DNA of 64,000 bases. Source: WRDF01 sp031552235. Its GTDB lineage: Bacteria > Bacteroidota > Bacteroidia > Bacteroidales > Rikenellaceae. Each line of letters opens with the position of its first letter. The first letter of the stretch is position 1. Positions 25,538-35,556 of this stretch are shown piece by piece. The notes under the pieces are model-generated. The model was not told the origin of the DNA. It did no database searches and was given only the letters and a program-made list of their open reading frames with translations. The DNA lies in the NCBI GenBank assembly GCA_031552235.1, contig JAVBMR010000005.1:26709-90708 (forward strand), in the 5' to 3' direction. The position numbers were made by a program, and so were the translations under genes.

Positions 25538-25545
25538 TAGCTTTG
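25538..25545 (+). promoter_or_regulatory. candidate -7 element of the Gfo/Idh/MocA gene
   Basis: TAGCTTTG matches TAnnTTTG and lies 14 bases past the right end of the MITE-like element, which would supply the -33 region (TTTAG at 25511-25515). The leader to the ATG at 25585 is about 35 bases. Confidence 0.35.
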
Positions 25546-25584
25546 ATCCAATGCGAAAACCTAAAACCTAAATACCAACTTGTT

Positions 25585-26949
<1,365 letters not shown>

Positions 26950-27021
26950 AGCGGACTGCCGGCAACATGCTTGCCGTTCCGGCCGGAAAGCGTCAACGGC
27001 AGAAAATATGTGATTGTCGTT

Positions 27022-27202
27022 ACGCTTATCCGCAATATTACCCTGCGTTGCAGTCTGCCGTCGGTGACGGGTGCGAACGAGCTTTCTGCGAGCGAAGCAG
27101 CCCGCCGCGTGGGGCGGCGGCAGGTTGCAGGTGTCGCGAAGCGACACAGTGAGATTAATAACGACCTATTTAAAGGTTAGTGGTATTTTTGCGGATAAGC
27201 GT
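27022..27202. mobile_element. 181-bp element with 14-bp perfect terminal inverted repeats (copy B)
   Basis: ACGCTTATCCGCAA at 27022-27035 is inverted at 27189-27202, and the similarity continues inward with a few mismatches. Inside are AGTCTGCCGTCGG paired with a GGCGGCAG segment and a perfect GTGTCGC-GAA-GCGACAC hairpin (27131-27147). The interior resembles segments at 11905 and 33289; single copies of the terminal sequence also occur at 55129-55141 and, with mismatches, near 53233. It occupies most of the 312-base spacer before the GH140-like gene. TATTTTTG at 27184-27191 inside it fits a -7 promoter element for that gene. Confidence 0.6.
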
Positions 27203-27261
27203 TTATCGTCGCAATGGCTTTCTGGAGAAATGTTGCATTTGTTTATAATCCATCTAACAAA

Positions 27262-28680
27262 ATGAAGCGGATACTTTATCTTTTACTTTTGCTGGTCGTG
27301 TTGCCTGTTTCGTCATATGCCCAAAAGACGGGCGGGTTGGCTGTGTCGGACAACGGCCGCTTTTTGCAGTATGCCGATGGGACGCCGTTTTTCTATCTCG
27401 GCGACACGGCATGGGAACTGTTCCACCGCCTCAACCGTGAAGAGGCAGGCATCTATCTGGAAGACCGGGCGCGTAAGGGCTTTAACGTCATACAGGCGGT
27501 ATTGGTCGCCGAGTTCGATGGGGTCCGAGGCCCCAATGCTTACGGTTGCCTGCCATTCGTGGATTCGGATCCGCTCATGCCCGATATAAAAGAGGGTTCC
27601 GCGAACGATTACTGGGACCATGTGGATTATGTAATCGACAAAGCCAACAGCCTGGGTATGTACATAGGCTTGTTGCCTGCATGGGGAGGCCATTGGTATG
27701 ACAAAGGCGCTATTTTTAATACGGGCAACGCGAGTGCGTATGGCGAATTCCTCGGGAAGCGCTATAAGGATAAAGATATAATCTGGATACTCGGCGGCGA
27801 CCGCCTGATAGAGAATGACACCCATAAGGCGATTATCCGCCAAATGGCGGAAGGTATCAGGAGAGGCGATAGTGGCGGCCATCTTATGACTTTCCATCCG
27901 CGCGGGATGAGGGGGTCGTCCGAGTGGTTCCATGACGAACCGTGGCTCGATTTCAATATGCGACAGAACGGGCATAATACGGATTACCCTAATTATTCAA
28001 AAACGTATGCCGATTACATGAAAATCCCCGTCAAGCCTGTGATCGACGGCGAGCCGCTTTACGAAGACCATCCGCTGTCATCCAGCGCCGCGCGTAACGG
28101 GCATTCCGTGGCCGCCGATGTGAGGCGGGCGATGTACTGGGATCTTTTCAGCGGCGCATGCGGCCACACATACGGCCACCATTCCGTGTGGCAGATGTAC
28201 GACCCCGCGAAAGAAGACACGAAAAGACCGATTAACAATCCGCTGATGTCGTGGCGGGAGGCGATAGGGCAGCCGGGTGCCTCGCAAATGGCATATGGCC
28301 GCAGGCTGATGGAGTCGCGCCCGTTCTTTACGAGGGTTCCGGCGCAGGAAGTGATCGTGGAGGACAAAGTGAAAACATCTGTTCCCGGTGCGGGACACTA
28401 TGTTTTCCTCGCGACCCGCGATACGGAAGGCACTTACCTGATGGTGTACGCACCTGTGGGCCGCAAATTCACGGTACGTACAGACGTAATAAAAGGAGGA
28501 AAGATCAATGCCTGGTGGTATGATCCACGCAGCGGGAAAGCGGTAAAAGCAGGACTTTTTGACAATGCAGGCAAGTTGACCTTCATCTCTCCCAACCCAG
28601 GGGAATGGCTCGATTGGGTACTTGTGCTCGATGACGCAAGTAAAAAATATCCGGCCCCAGGAAAGGACCCACAGCAATAA
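27262..28680 (+). CDS. secreted DUF4038 / GH140-like glycoside hydrolase
   Basis: The 472-residue protein starts at 27262, giving the signal peptide MKRILYLLLLLVVLPVSSYA. The DUF4038 (apiosidase-like, GH140) barrel shows FLQYADGTPFFYLGDTAWEL, NVIQAVLVAEFDG, GMYIGLLPAWGGHW, IIWILGGDR and KPVIDGEPLYED, in which the Asp of GGDR and the Glu of GEPLYE are the plausible catalytic pair. A C-terminal beta-sandwich of ~90 residues (the 'putative collagen-binding' type domain attached to this family) ends with NPGEWLDWVLVL. It should act in the periplasm or at the surface. The exact substrate is unknown; apiose-containing pectin is the best-known case in the family. It closes the exported-enzyme patch and shares a terminator with tmRNA. 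Confidence 0.85.
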   Translation: MKRILYLLLLLVVLPVSSYAQKTGGLAVSDNGRFLQYADGTPFFYLGDTAWELFHRLNREEAGIYLEDRARKGFNVIQAVLVAEFDGVRGPNAYGCLPFVDSDPLMPDIKEGSANDYWDHVDYVIDKANSLGMYIGLLPAWGGHWYDKGAIFNTGNASAYGEFLGKRYKDKDIIWILGGDRLIENDTHKAIIRQMAEGIRRGDSGGHLMTFHPRGMRGSSEWFHDEPWLDFNMRQNGHNTDYPNYSKTYADYMKIPVKPVIDGEPLYEDHPLSSSAARNGHSVAADVRRAMYWDLFSGACGHTYGHHSVWQMYDPAKEDTKRPINNPLMSWREAIGQPGASQMAYGRRLMESRPFFTRVPAQEVIVEDKVKTSVPGAGHYVFLATRDTEGTYLMVYAPVGRKFTVRTDVIKGGKINAWWYDPRSGKAVKAGLFDNAGKLTFISPNPGEWLDWVLVLDDASKKYPAPGKDPQQ

Positions 28681-28714
28681 TTTACAATCGTTTAGCAGGA
28701 CGAAAAGAGGAACA

Positions 28715-28748
28715 AAAAAGGCAATGACTGTTAAGTCATTGCCTTTTT
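28715..28748. terminator. bidirectional terminator shared by the GH140-like gene and tmRNA
   Basis: AAAAAGGCAATGACT (28715-28729) and AGTCATTGCCTTTTT (28734-28748) form a perfect 15-bp stem with a GTTA loop and U tracts in both directions. It sits 34 bases after the hydrolase stop and 6 bases beyond the tmRNA 3' end. Confidence 0.9.
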
Positions 28749-28754
28749 CCGTTG

Positions 28755-29154
28755 TGGAGACGGAGGGAGTCGAACCCTCGTCCAAACAGGGAGCCCAAAG
28801 GCTTTCTACACGCTTAGCCAACCGTTTGATCCTTCTTTCCGCGCCTGGCAGGCGGCGACCTAACGCGGAACCCAGCCCGTAGATTTAACCGCAGGGTACG
28901 GGCGTCCCCTTTGGCTGTCTTCCCATTGATGATACCCTAAGCCCAAAATGTCAGGAAGCGGGACTTTTGGTAGGGTACTCGTCGGCGAACCGCCTTGGGT
29001 CCGCGGATTAAGCGATTTTACTTGGTAAAATTACGCAGCGAGTGCATAGCTGTTATTGCCATTTGAATTTTGAACGTTCATATTTACGAGCCCCCGTACA
29101 ACGCTCGGCGTGCTTACAATCAAACCCTGCCTGCTGTCAAAACCGGTCGTCCCC
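28755..29154 (-). ncRNA. ssrA: transfer-messenger RNA (tmRNA)
   Basis: The minus strand begins GGGGACGACCGGTTTTGACAG and ends with a tRNA T-arm (GAGGGTTCGACTCCCTC) and acceptor strand CGTCTCC; the 5' GGGGACG and 3' CGTCTCC ends form the 7-bp acceptor stem. The mRNA-like part has the resume codon GGC and reads GNNSYALAA then TAA (tag codons 29034-29060, stop 29031-29033). CCA is not encoded and must be added after transcription. The RNA rescues stalled ribosomes together with SmpB (20189-20644). A TATCTTTG -7 element lies at 29192-29199 on the minus strand, about 38 bases before the mature 5' end. Confidence 0.95.
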
Positions 29155-29191
29155 AGATCTTGCGCAGTGTGCCGCAGACTGCAATACCGTA

Positions 29192-29199
29192 CAAAGATA
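29192..29199 (-). promoter_or_regulatory. candidate -7 element of the tmRNA promoter
   Basis: Minus-strand TATCTTTG fits TAnnTTTG; no clear -33 TTTG is seen. Transcription from here would need 5' trimming of ~30 bases to reach the mature tmRNA end. Confidence 0.4.
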
Positions 29200-29410
29200 A
29201 CGCATTTATCCGGGATTAATTATAATTTCCCAACAGTTCTGTCATTTTTTAACACACGGTGGATTTATATCATGCCGCTCCTCCGGTTCTGCACGTTTTT
29301 TGCGGAGGTAAAACAGTTTAATATCTATGGGTTAATTCTCCGCAGTTTGCTGCGCTTGATGAAATCACATTCCGCGGCTGCGTGGGTCGGTACAAAGTGC
29401 CGAGCCGAGG

Positions 29411-29550
29411 AATGTTGCGTTTAAGCGAGGGCAAAGGCCGCTTGCGGATTTTGCCGAGCGCCAGCAACAAAAAGAAACTTAATGTTGCGTTTAAGCGAGG
29501 GCAAAGGCCGCTTGCGGATTTTGCCGAGCGCCAGCAACAAAAAGGGACTT
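29411..29550. repeat. 70-bp exact tandem duplication
   Basis: The unit at 29411-29480 is repeated at 29481-29550 with two adjacent mismatches (GAAACTT against GGGACTT). Each unit ends with CCAGCAACAAAAAG. A GCGACTGCC-GCA-GGCAGTCGC hairpin follows at 29557-29577. The repeats fill the middle of the 497-base gap between tmRNA and marC, which otherwise shows no gene. Confidence 0.9.
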
Positions 29551-29651
29551 AATGTGGCGACTGCCGCAGGCAGTCGCTGTCTTTGCAATACCCCGCAGCT
29601 TGCTGTGAGGTAGTTTATCATGTGTATTATATATTACAAAAAAACGACGTT

Positions 29652-30332
29652 ATGGCTTTCCCTTCGCATGATATACTTTATACGTTCGCTACAGCTTTCG
29701 CAGCGCTTTTCCCGGTTATTAACCCGATAGGCAACAGTTTTGTTGTCAACGGTTTTCTCGATGCAATGGAGGCCGACGAACGTAAGGCGGCCGTGAAGAG
29801 GATACTCTTTAACTGCCTGCTGATAGGGCTTGGAAGCATCGTGGCGGGGCATTTAATTTTGCTGCTTTTCGGCCTCGCGGTGCCTGTCATCCAGGTCGGC
29901 GGGGGTATCATAATATGCAAAACTGGGCTGGAGTGGCTTTCGGGGCAGGGGTCCACCGCCCAGAAAGTATCGGACGAAACTATGCGGAAACTCTATGTCG
30001 AGGACGTGAAAAGCAAACTTTTTTATCCGATATCGTTTCCAATATGTATTGGCCCCGGGTCCATGTCGGTGATATTCACGCTTATGGCAAATTCGTCGAT
30101 CGACGGCAATTTTTTCAAGAGCGTTATAAACTACGCGGTTATCGGCGTGGTGATAATCGTGATATTGGCCGTTCTCTACGCCTTGCTCGCTCAGGGTAAG
30201 CTGATTACCAAAGGCTTGGGTAGTTCCGGCAACCTTATAATAAACAAACTGGTGGCCTTCATCACGTTCTGCGTCGGCATCCAGATCCTCGTTACCGGTA
30301 TTGCCAATATATTTCACCTGACGATATTGTAG
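29652..30332 (+). CDS. MarC family inner-membrane protein
   Basis: The 226-residue protein has six hydrophobic segments (about 8-28, 44-64, 67-87, 118-138, 146-168 and 197-220) and the MarC features FPVINPIGNSFVV near the start and FPICIGPGSMSVIF in the fourth region. The family was once thought to act in multiple antibiotic resistance, but its true role remains unknown. The start at 29652 (MAFPSHD) is preferred to 29583, since the upstream part would be a Cys-rich leader within the repeat region. It is followed by an imperfect hairpin and the convergent mutS. Confidence 0.88.
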   Translation: MAFPSHDILYTFATAFAALFPVINPIGNSFVVNGFLDAMEADERKAAVKRILFNCLLIGLGSIVAGHLILLLFGLAVPVIQVGGGIIICKTGLEWLSGQGSTAQKVSDETMRKLYVEDVKSKLFYPISFPICIGPGSMSVIFTLMANSSIDGNFFKSVINYAVIGVVIIVILAVLYALLAQGKLITKGLGSSGNLIINKLVAFITFCVGIQILVTGIANIFHLTIL

Positions 30333-30347
30333 TAGGAGAAAATGAGA

Positions 30348-30369
30348 CGGGGCGCATGAATGCACCCCG
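30348..30369 (+). terminator. hairpin between marC and mutS
   Basis: CGGGGCGCAT and ATGCACCCCG pair with one mismatch around a GA centre, 16 bases after the marC stop; a T-containing but mixed sequence follows. It probably ends marC transcription and may serve mutS too. Confidence 0.45.
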
Positions 30370-30450
30370 CTTGCCTGTTTGTTTGCCTACTCCCAGTCAC
30401 CTCTCGGTCTGTTTGTCGCCCCTCTCCTACAAACTGCCGGCGATGATGTC

Positions 30451-33186
30451 TTATATCCCGGTTATCTTCTTGATTTCGTTGAGTTTGTTGAGGGCTTCGA
30501 GCGGCGTGAGCGAGTTGATGTCGAGGCCTCGGATCTCGTCGCGGATCTGTTTCAGGACGGGATCGTCCAATTGGAACATGCTGAGTTGGAATCCGGGTTC
30601 GGTCTGGCCTGTGGCAGGCGCTTTCCCGCGTTTGGCCTTCACGGCTTCCGCAACAACCTTGGCGGTTTCGCCCGCAGCGCCTGATTTGCCGGCGCCTTTG
30701 CGCTGCGCCGTACTTTCTTGCTTTGCATCGCCGTCGCTTTCCTGCAACGCTTCGGCGCTTTTGCGCATCGCCTCCATGCTGTCGAGCATCTCGCCCGCGC
30801 GGTCTACCACCCAGCGCGGCATCCCGGCCATTTTGGCGACGTGGATACCGAACGAATGTTCCGTCCCTCCCGGCACCAGCTTGCGCAGGAACACTATATT
30901 GCGGTCTACCTCTTTCACTGAAACGTTGTAGTTCCTGACCCTGTCGCACAACTCTTCCAGTTCGTTCAGTTCGTGGTAGTGGGTGGCGAACAGGGTCTTT
31001 GCGCGGGCGGCATGGTTGTGAATGTATTCCACCATCGCCCAGGCTATTGAGATGCCGTCGTAGGTACTTGTGCCGCGCCCTATTTCGTCCAGTAGCAGCA
31101 GACTGCGGTCGGAGATGTTGTTGAGGATGCTGGCCGATTCGAGCATTTCGACCATGAACGTACTCTCGCCCTGCGATATGTTGTCCGAAGCGCCGACCCT
31201 CGTGAATATCTTGTCCACGATGCCGATCCTGGCGGAGTAGGCCGGGACGAAACTCCCCATCTGCGCCATGAGCACAATCAGGGCGGTCTGGCGCAACAGC
31301 GCCGACTTACCGGCCATGTTCGGCCCGGTGATCATCATCACCTGCTGTCGCTGGTCGTCGAGGTATATGTCGTTGGGGATGTAGGCCTCGCCTACGGGAA
31401 GGAGCGTTTCGATGACCGGGTGCCGCCCTTCCTTTATGTCGATGGTCTTGCCTTCGTCGAGTTCGGGGCGGCAGTAGTTGCGCTCGGCAGCCACCTGCGC
31501 GAACGAGAGCAGGCAGTCTAAGCGCGCGACCACCGCGGCGTCTTTCTGGAGCCTGCCCAGGAAACGTGCAAGATATTCCGTTATCTGGTCGTAGAGCGCC
31601 TGCTCGATGGCAATTATCTTCTCCTCAGCGCCCAACACCTTGGTTTCGTACTCCTTGAGTTCCTCGGTTATGTAGCGCTCCGCCCCCGTGAGGGTCTGTT
31701 TACGAACCCATCCCTCGGGCACTTTATCCTTGTGTGTGTTGCGCACTTCGATGTAGTAGCCGAACACGTTGTTGAAGCTGACTTTGAGCGACGGGATGCC
31801 GGTGGCCTCGCTTTCGCGCGCCTGTATGTCGGCTATCAGGTCCTTGCCGTGGAGGGCGACGCGCCGCAGGTCGTCCAGTTCGAGGTTCACACCATCCGCG
31901 ATTACACCGCCTTTCGCGATCTGGTTGCAGGGGTCGGGGTATATCTCGCGGGCTATCTTTTCGCGCACCTCTTCCAACAGGTCTATCTGCCAGGCGAGTT
32001 CGGTGAGGCGTGCGTCTCCCGTGGCTTCCAAAAGCGCCTTTACCTCTTTTACGGCTTCGAGCGAGTTCCTGAGCTGCACCATCTCGCGCGGCATGACCTT
32101 GCGTGCCGCGATGCGCGCCGAGATTCGTTCGAGGTCGTTCACGAGCGACAGGCGGTCGCCGATCTCCTCGGCCTCCCCGGGCCTCTCCCTGAACCACTGC
32201 ACAACGTCGAGGCGTGCGTTTATTTCATTTATGTCCTTGACCGGGAGGGCGATCCATTTCTTGAGCAACCGCCCGCCCATAGGCGTCCGGGTGCGGTCGA
32301 TGACGTCGGCGAACCCGCTGCGCACGCGTCCGTCGCCCGACGAGAACAGCTCCAGGTTGCGTATGGTGAACCGGTCGATCCAGACGTATTTGTCCTCGTC
32401 CAGGCGCGAGATCGACGAAATATGCCCTGTGTTTTTGTGTTCGGTGAATTCGAGGTAGTAGAGTACCGCCCCGGCCGCCGCTATCGACGCCGGCATGGCT
32501 TCGATCCCGAAGCCTTTGAGCGAGGTCGTGCCGAACTGCTTGCAAAGTTTTTCGCGGTTGAGGTCTTTAGAGAATACCCATTCGTCGAGCTTGTAGGTGT
32601 AGTGCCTGTCGCCGAACGCCATTTTGAAACGCCCCTCGCAGCTGCGCTGGTAGATTATCTCTTTTGGCTGGAGGTTCGAGATCAGTTTTTCCACATAGGC
32701 GTCCGTGCCTTCGGCGGCATAAAATTCGCCTGTCGACAGGTCGAGGAATGCCACCCCGGTTGATTTCTCACCGAAGAACACCGATGCGAGGAACGTGTTC
32801 TCCTTGCCTGCCAGTATGTTGTCGTTCAGGGCTACGCCGGGCGTCACGAGTTCAATAACGCCGCGCTTTACTATCGTTTTGACCGTTTTCGGATCTTCGA
32901 GCTGTTCGCATATGGCGACCCGTTCGCCTGCACGCACGAGTTTCGGAAGGTAGACGTCGAGGGCGTGGTAGGGGAATCCGGCCAGTTCGACGAAGCTGGC
33001 GGCACCGTTGGCCCGGCGCGTGAGCGTTATGCCGAGTATGCCGCTGGCCTTCACGGCGTCCTGCCCGAACGTTTCGTAGAAGTCGCCCACGCGGAACAGC
33101 AGTATAGCGTCGGGATGCACCGCCTTGATGCCGTAATACTGCTTCATCAGGGGCGTTTCGACGTATGGTTTCTCTTTGGCTGCCAT
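30451..33186 (-). CDS. mutS: DNA mismatch repair protein MutS
   Basis: At 911 residues it is a MutS1-type mismatch sensor and ATPase. The N-terminal mismatch-binding domain has ETPLMKQYYGIKAVHPD and the FYETF motif (Phe-x-Glu that stacks at mismatches) at about residues 33-37. The Walker A is TGPNMAGKS near 620 and the signature DEIGRGTSTYDG near 699. A linker of ~60 polar and Ala-rich residues (about 800-870) precedes the final SLTPLEALNKLNEIKKI helices, typical of the dimer/tetramer tail. It is a lone gene on the minus strand, with a TATCTTTG -7 element at 33225-33232. No MutL gene is in the window. Confidence 0.97.
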   Translation of the reverse strand: MAAKEKPYVETPLMKQYYGIKAVHPDAILLFRVGDFYETFGQDAVKASGILGITLTRRANGAASFVELAGFPYHALDVYLPKLVRAGERVAICEQLEDPKTVKTIVKRGVIELVTPGVALNDNILAGKENTFLASVFFGEKSTGVAFLDLSTGEFYAAEGTDAYVEKLISNLQPKEIIYQRSCEGRFKMAFGDRHYTYKLDEWVFSKDLNREKLCKQFGTTSLKGFGIEAMPASIAAAGAVLYYLEFTEHKNTGHISSISRLDEDKYVWIDRFTIRNLELFSSGDGRVRSGFADVIDRTRTPMGGRLLKKWIALPVKDINEINARLDVVQWFRERPGEAEEIGDRLSLVNDLERISARIAARKVMPREMVQLRNSLEAVKEVKALLEATGDARLTELAWQIDLLEEVREKIAREIYPDPCNQIAKGGVIADGVNLELDDLRRVALHGKDLIADIQARESEATGIPSLKVSFNNVFGYYIEVRNTHKDKVPEGWVRKQTLTGAERYITEELKEYETKVLGAEEKIIAIEQALYDQITEYLARFLGRLQKDAAVVARLDCLLSFAQVAAERNYCRPELDEGKTIDIKEGRHPVIETLLPVGEAYIPNDIYLDDQRQQVMMITGPNMAGKSALLRQTALIVLMAQMGSFVPAYSARIGIVDKIFTRVGASDNISQGESTFMVEMLESASILNNISDRSLLLLDEIGRGTSTYDGISIAWAMVEYIHNHAARAKTLFATHYHELNELEELCDRVRNYNVSVKEVDRNIVFLRKLVPGGTEHSFGIHVAKMAGMPRWVVDRAGEMLDSMEAMRKSAEALQESDGDAKQESTAQRKGAGKSGAAGETAKVVAEAVKAKRGKAPATGQTEPGFQLSMFQLDDPVLKQIRDEIRGLDINSLTPLEALNKLNEIKKITGI

Positions 33187-33288
33187 TTCGTGTGTGCGGT
33201 TATTTCCGTTTTTTCAAATCTTAACAAAGATATGATTTTTTGCGAGGAGCGGAAACCGCCGCCACAGGAAAGATATCAACATTTTTTC

Positions 33289-33416
33289 CGCTTATTGGCA
33301 ATAATGTCTTATCCTGCACAGTTTGCCGCCGGCGGAAGGCGCGAACGAGTGGGAAGCGAGTGAAGCAGCCCTCCGCATTGGGCGGCGGCGGACTGCCGGC
33401 TTGCAAGGCAAGCCGG
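33289..33416. repeat. intergenic repeat-like segment (copy C)
   Basis: This segment begins CGCTTATTGGCAA, continues with CAGTTTGCCGCCGG, then GCGAACGAG and AAGCAGCC, the same order as the element at 27022-27202, and ends with a perfect CCGGCTTGC/GCAAGCCGG hairpin (396-416 of the 33,000 block). A right-hand inverted end is not seen. It fills most of the 253-base gap between mutS and the helicase gene. Confidence 0.5.
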
Positions 33417-33439
33417 GATTATAACGATACGACAATAAC

Positions 33440-34864
33440 TTATTTCCCTTCTCCCTCAAGGAACCGTTCGTCGAAGTTTACGAGGTAGAGCCTGTCTGTG
33501 GCGCGTGTGAGGGCGGTGTAGAGCCAGCGCATCAAATCGCGCGACATGGGTTCGTCGCCGAACAGCATGCGGTCGACGAACACCGCGCTCCATTGCCCGC
33601 CCTGCGCCTTATGGCACGTTACCGCGTAAGCGAATTTAACCTGCAAGGCATTGAAATGGGGGTTCTCGCGCACGTTTTTGTAGCGCTTCGCTTTGGTGGC
33701 GAGGTGGGCGTAATCGTCGGCGACGGCATAGAACAAACGGCTGCTCTGGTCGCGCGTGAGCGAGGGGGATTCGGACGCCAGCGTATCGAGCAATATTTTG
33801 GCCTCCACCTCGATACCGTCGTAGTCGGGGAATTCGAGCCGCGCTTCGGCGAACCGGAAGCCGTACAACTCCTCGACCCTGCGCAGGCGTCTGAGCCGGG
33901 CTATGTCGCCGTTGGCGATGAACTCCATGCCGTTCTCGTCCTTCGGGTTGTAATAGTAGTTGTTCTTGACCACCATCAGCATGTCGCCCGACTCCAGTTC
34001 TTCCTCGGCGTAGAGGATGTTGCGGCGGATGCCTTCGTTGTAACGCCCCGCGCGCTTGTTGGAACGGGTGATGATTATGGTTTCGTCGCGGCCGTATTTG
34101 GAATAGCACTCTTCGACGGCCTCGATGAATTCGCCGCCGTCGATCGCACGGAAGTCGGGGTAGGACATCTCGAACAGCGGAGGCTCGTATATTCCGGCTT
34201 CGAGCATGCAGCGCACCATGGTGGCGTTGAAAAGTATGCCCGACTGCGCGTCCTGCCTCACCACGTCGTCGAGCGAACTGTACACCACGTTGCCGTAGCG
34301 CTCCATCAGAACGGGATTGAGGGCGGGGCTGTCGTCGTGGCCTACCGGGGGGAGCTGGGCGTTGTCGCCCACGATCATGAGCCGGCACCGCTTGCCCGAG
34401 CGCACGAACCGTATCAGGTCGTCCAACAGGCTGCCGTTCCCGAAAATCGACTGTTCGCCCGGCATGTCGGTCAGCATAGACCCCTCGTCGATGACGAAAA
34501 CCGCGTCCTGCTCCTTGTTGTAGTTGAGCGAGAAACCTGGTTCGGGGTCGGAGGTGCTTTTCTGGCGGTATATCTTTTTGTGTATCGTGTAAGATTTCTC
34601 GTTGGCGTACAATCCCATCACTTTTGCCGCGCGGCCTGTAGGGGCGAGCAGTATGGGTTTGATATTCATGATCTTGAGCGTCCTGACGAATGCCGCTATG
34701 AGCGTCGTTTTGCCGGTGCCGGCGTAGCCGTTGAGGATGAAAATACTCTCCCACGCCGGATCGGTAACCCAGCCGGCCAGCGCTTCGATAGTTTTTTTTT
34801 GCCCAAAAGTTGGGATGAATCCAAAATTACTGTAAATTTGGGACGCGATGTGTTCGTTAAGCAT
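33440..34864 (-). CDS. RecD/Dda-like superfamily 1 DNA helicase
   Basis: The 474-residue protein has the SF1B order: Walker A NGYAGTGKTTLI at about 45-56, LLAPTGRAAKVM (motif Ia), VFVIDEGSMLTD (Walker B) near 120, IVGDNAQLPPVG (motif III), and the C-terminal UvrD_C2 part with FAYAVTCHKAQGGQW and LYTALTRATDRLYLV (motifs V and VI). This is a short 5'-3' helicase like phage Dda or the helicase core of RecD2, without RecD2's long N-terminal region. Its role could be replication-fork or recombination support. It is divergent from a small membrane-protein operon across 55 bases; TAAGTTTG at 34898-34905 (minus strand) is a possible -7 element. Confidence 0.9.
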   Translation of the reverse strand: MLNEHIASQIYSNFGFIPTFGQKKTIEALAGWVTDPAWESIFILNGYAGTGKTTLIAAFVRTLKIMNIKPILLAPTGRAAKVMGLYANEKSYTIHKKIYRQKSTSDPEPGFSLNYNKEQDAVFVIDEGSMLTDMPGEQSIFGNGSLLDDLIRFVRSGKRCRLMIVGDNAQLPPVGHDDSPALNPVLMERYGNVVYSSLDDVVRQDAQSGILFNATMVRCMLEAGIYEPPLFEMSYPDFRAIDGGEFIEAVEECYSKYGRDETIIITRSNKRAGRYNEGIRRNILYAEEELESGDMLMVVKNNYYYNPKDENGMEFIANGDIARLRRLRRVEELYGFRFAEARLEFPDYDGIEVEAKILLDTLASESPSLTRDQSSRLFYAVADDYAHLATKAKRYKNVRENPHFNALQVKFAYAVTCHKAQGGQWSAVFVDRMLFGDEPMSRDLMRWLYTALTRATDRLYLVNFDERFLEGEGK

Positions 34865-34919
34865 ATTTTCCCCGGCGCATCCGCACCTGTTTTACTGCAA
34901 ACTTAACTTAAAAATACTA

Positions 34920-35552
34920 ATGAAAAAACAGCAGATCTTAACAATCGCCCTCGCTGCGGTCATAGTGGTACTGGTGGTTATCCTCGTGAGGCAGTTTACC
35001 GTGCCGCTCGGCTTCGAAAAAGAGAAGAAAGTCCGTGAGCAGGCCGTTATCGCCCAGATAAAGGAAATACGTTCGGCGCAGCGTGCCTACAAGACGAAAT
35101 ATCAGGCATATACGCCCTATTTCGATACCCTGATCGATTTTATCCTGCACGACTCGCTGGAGTTCGAGCGCAGGGTGGGTTCGTTCGACGACTCGGTCGC
35201 TGTGGCGCAAGGGCAGGTGTATATGGAAAAATTCAAGATCGCTGCGATAGATACCGTATTTTCGAAAACGTTCACACCGGAAATGGTAATGAAACTCGCC
35301 GATATCCCGTATAGCGAGATCTATTACGGCGAACCGCAGAAATTCTACCTCGAAGCGGCCATGTATCCGACCGAATCCGGTGTCGAGGTTCCGATTTTCG
35401 AGTGCCGCGCGCCATACAAGTCGTTCCTGCGCGACCTAAACGAACAGGAACTTGTAAACGTGATAGACCTCGATATCGAACGCGGCCGCTATCCGGGTAT
35501 AAAAGTTGGCGCGATGGACAAGACCACCAACGACGCCGGAAACTGGGAATAG
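34920..35552 (+). CDS. conserved membrane-anchored hypothetical protein
   Basis: The 210-residue product starts at 34920 (MKKQQILTIALAAVIVVLVV), giving one N-terminal transmembrane anchor followed by a soluble, probably periplasmic part. After the anchor is a charged helix (EKEKKVREQAVIAQIKEIRSAQ) reminiscent of the stalk of pilin-like or coiled-coil proteins, then a mixed alpha/beta region. I do not recognise a named domain. It heads a tight operon with a DUF3822 gene (4-base gap) and rsmD (10-base overlap), an arrangement that I associate with conserved Bacteroidetes housekeeping loci. Confidence 0.8.
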   Translation: MKKQQILTIALAAVIVVLVVILVRQFTVPLGFEKEKKVREQAVIAQIKEIRSAQRAYKTKYQAYTPYFDTLIDFILHDSLEFERRVGSFDDSVAVAQGQVYMEKFKIAAIDTVFSKTFTPEMVMKLADIPYSEIYYGEPQKFYLEAAMYPTESGVEVPIFECRAPYKSFLRDLNEQELVNVIDLDIERGRYPGIKVGAMDKTTNDAGNWE

Positions 35553-35556
35553 GACT

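Noticed and set aside
29411..29550. CRISPR array
   Set aside because: Two adjacent 70-bp units without spacers are a tandem duplication, and no cas genes are in the window.
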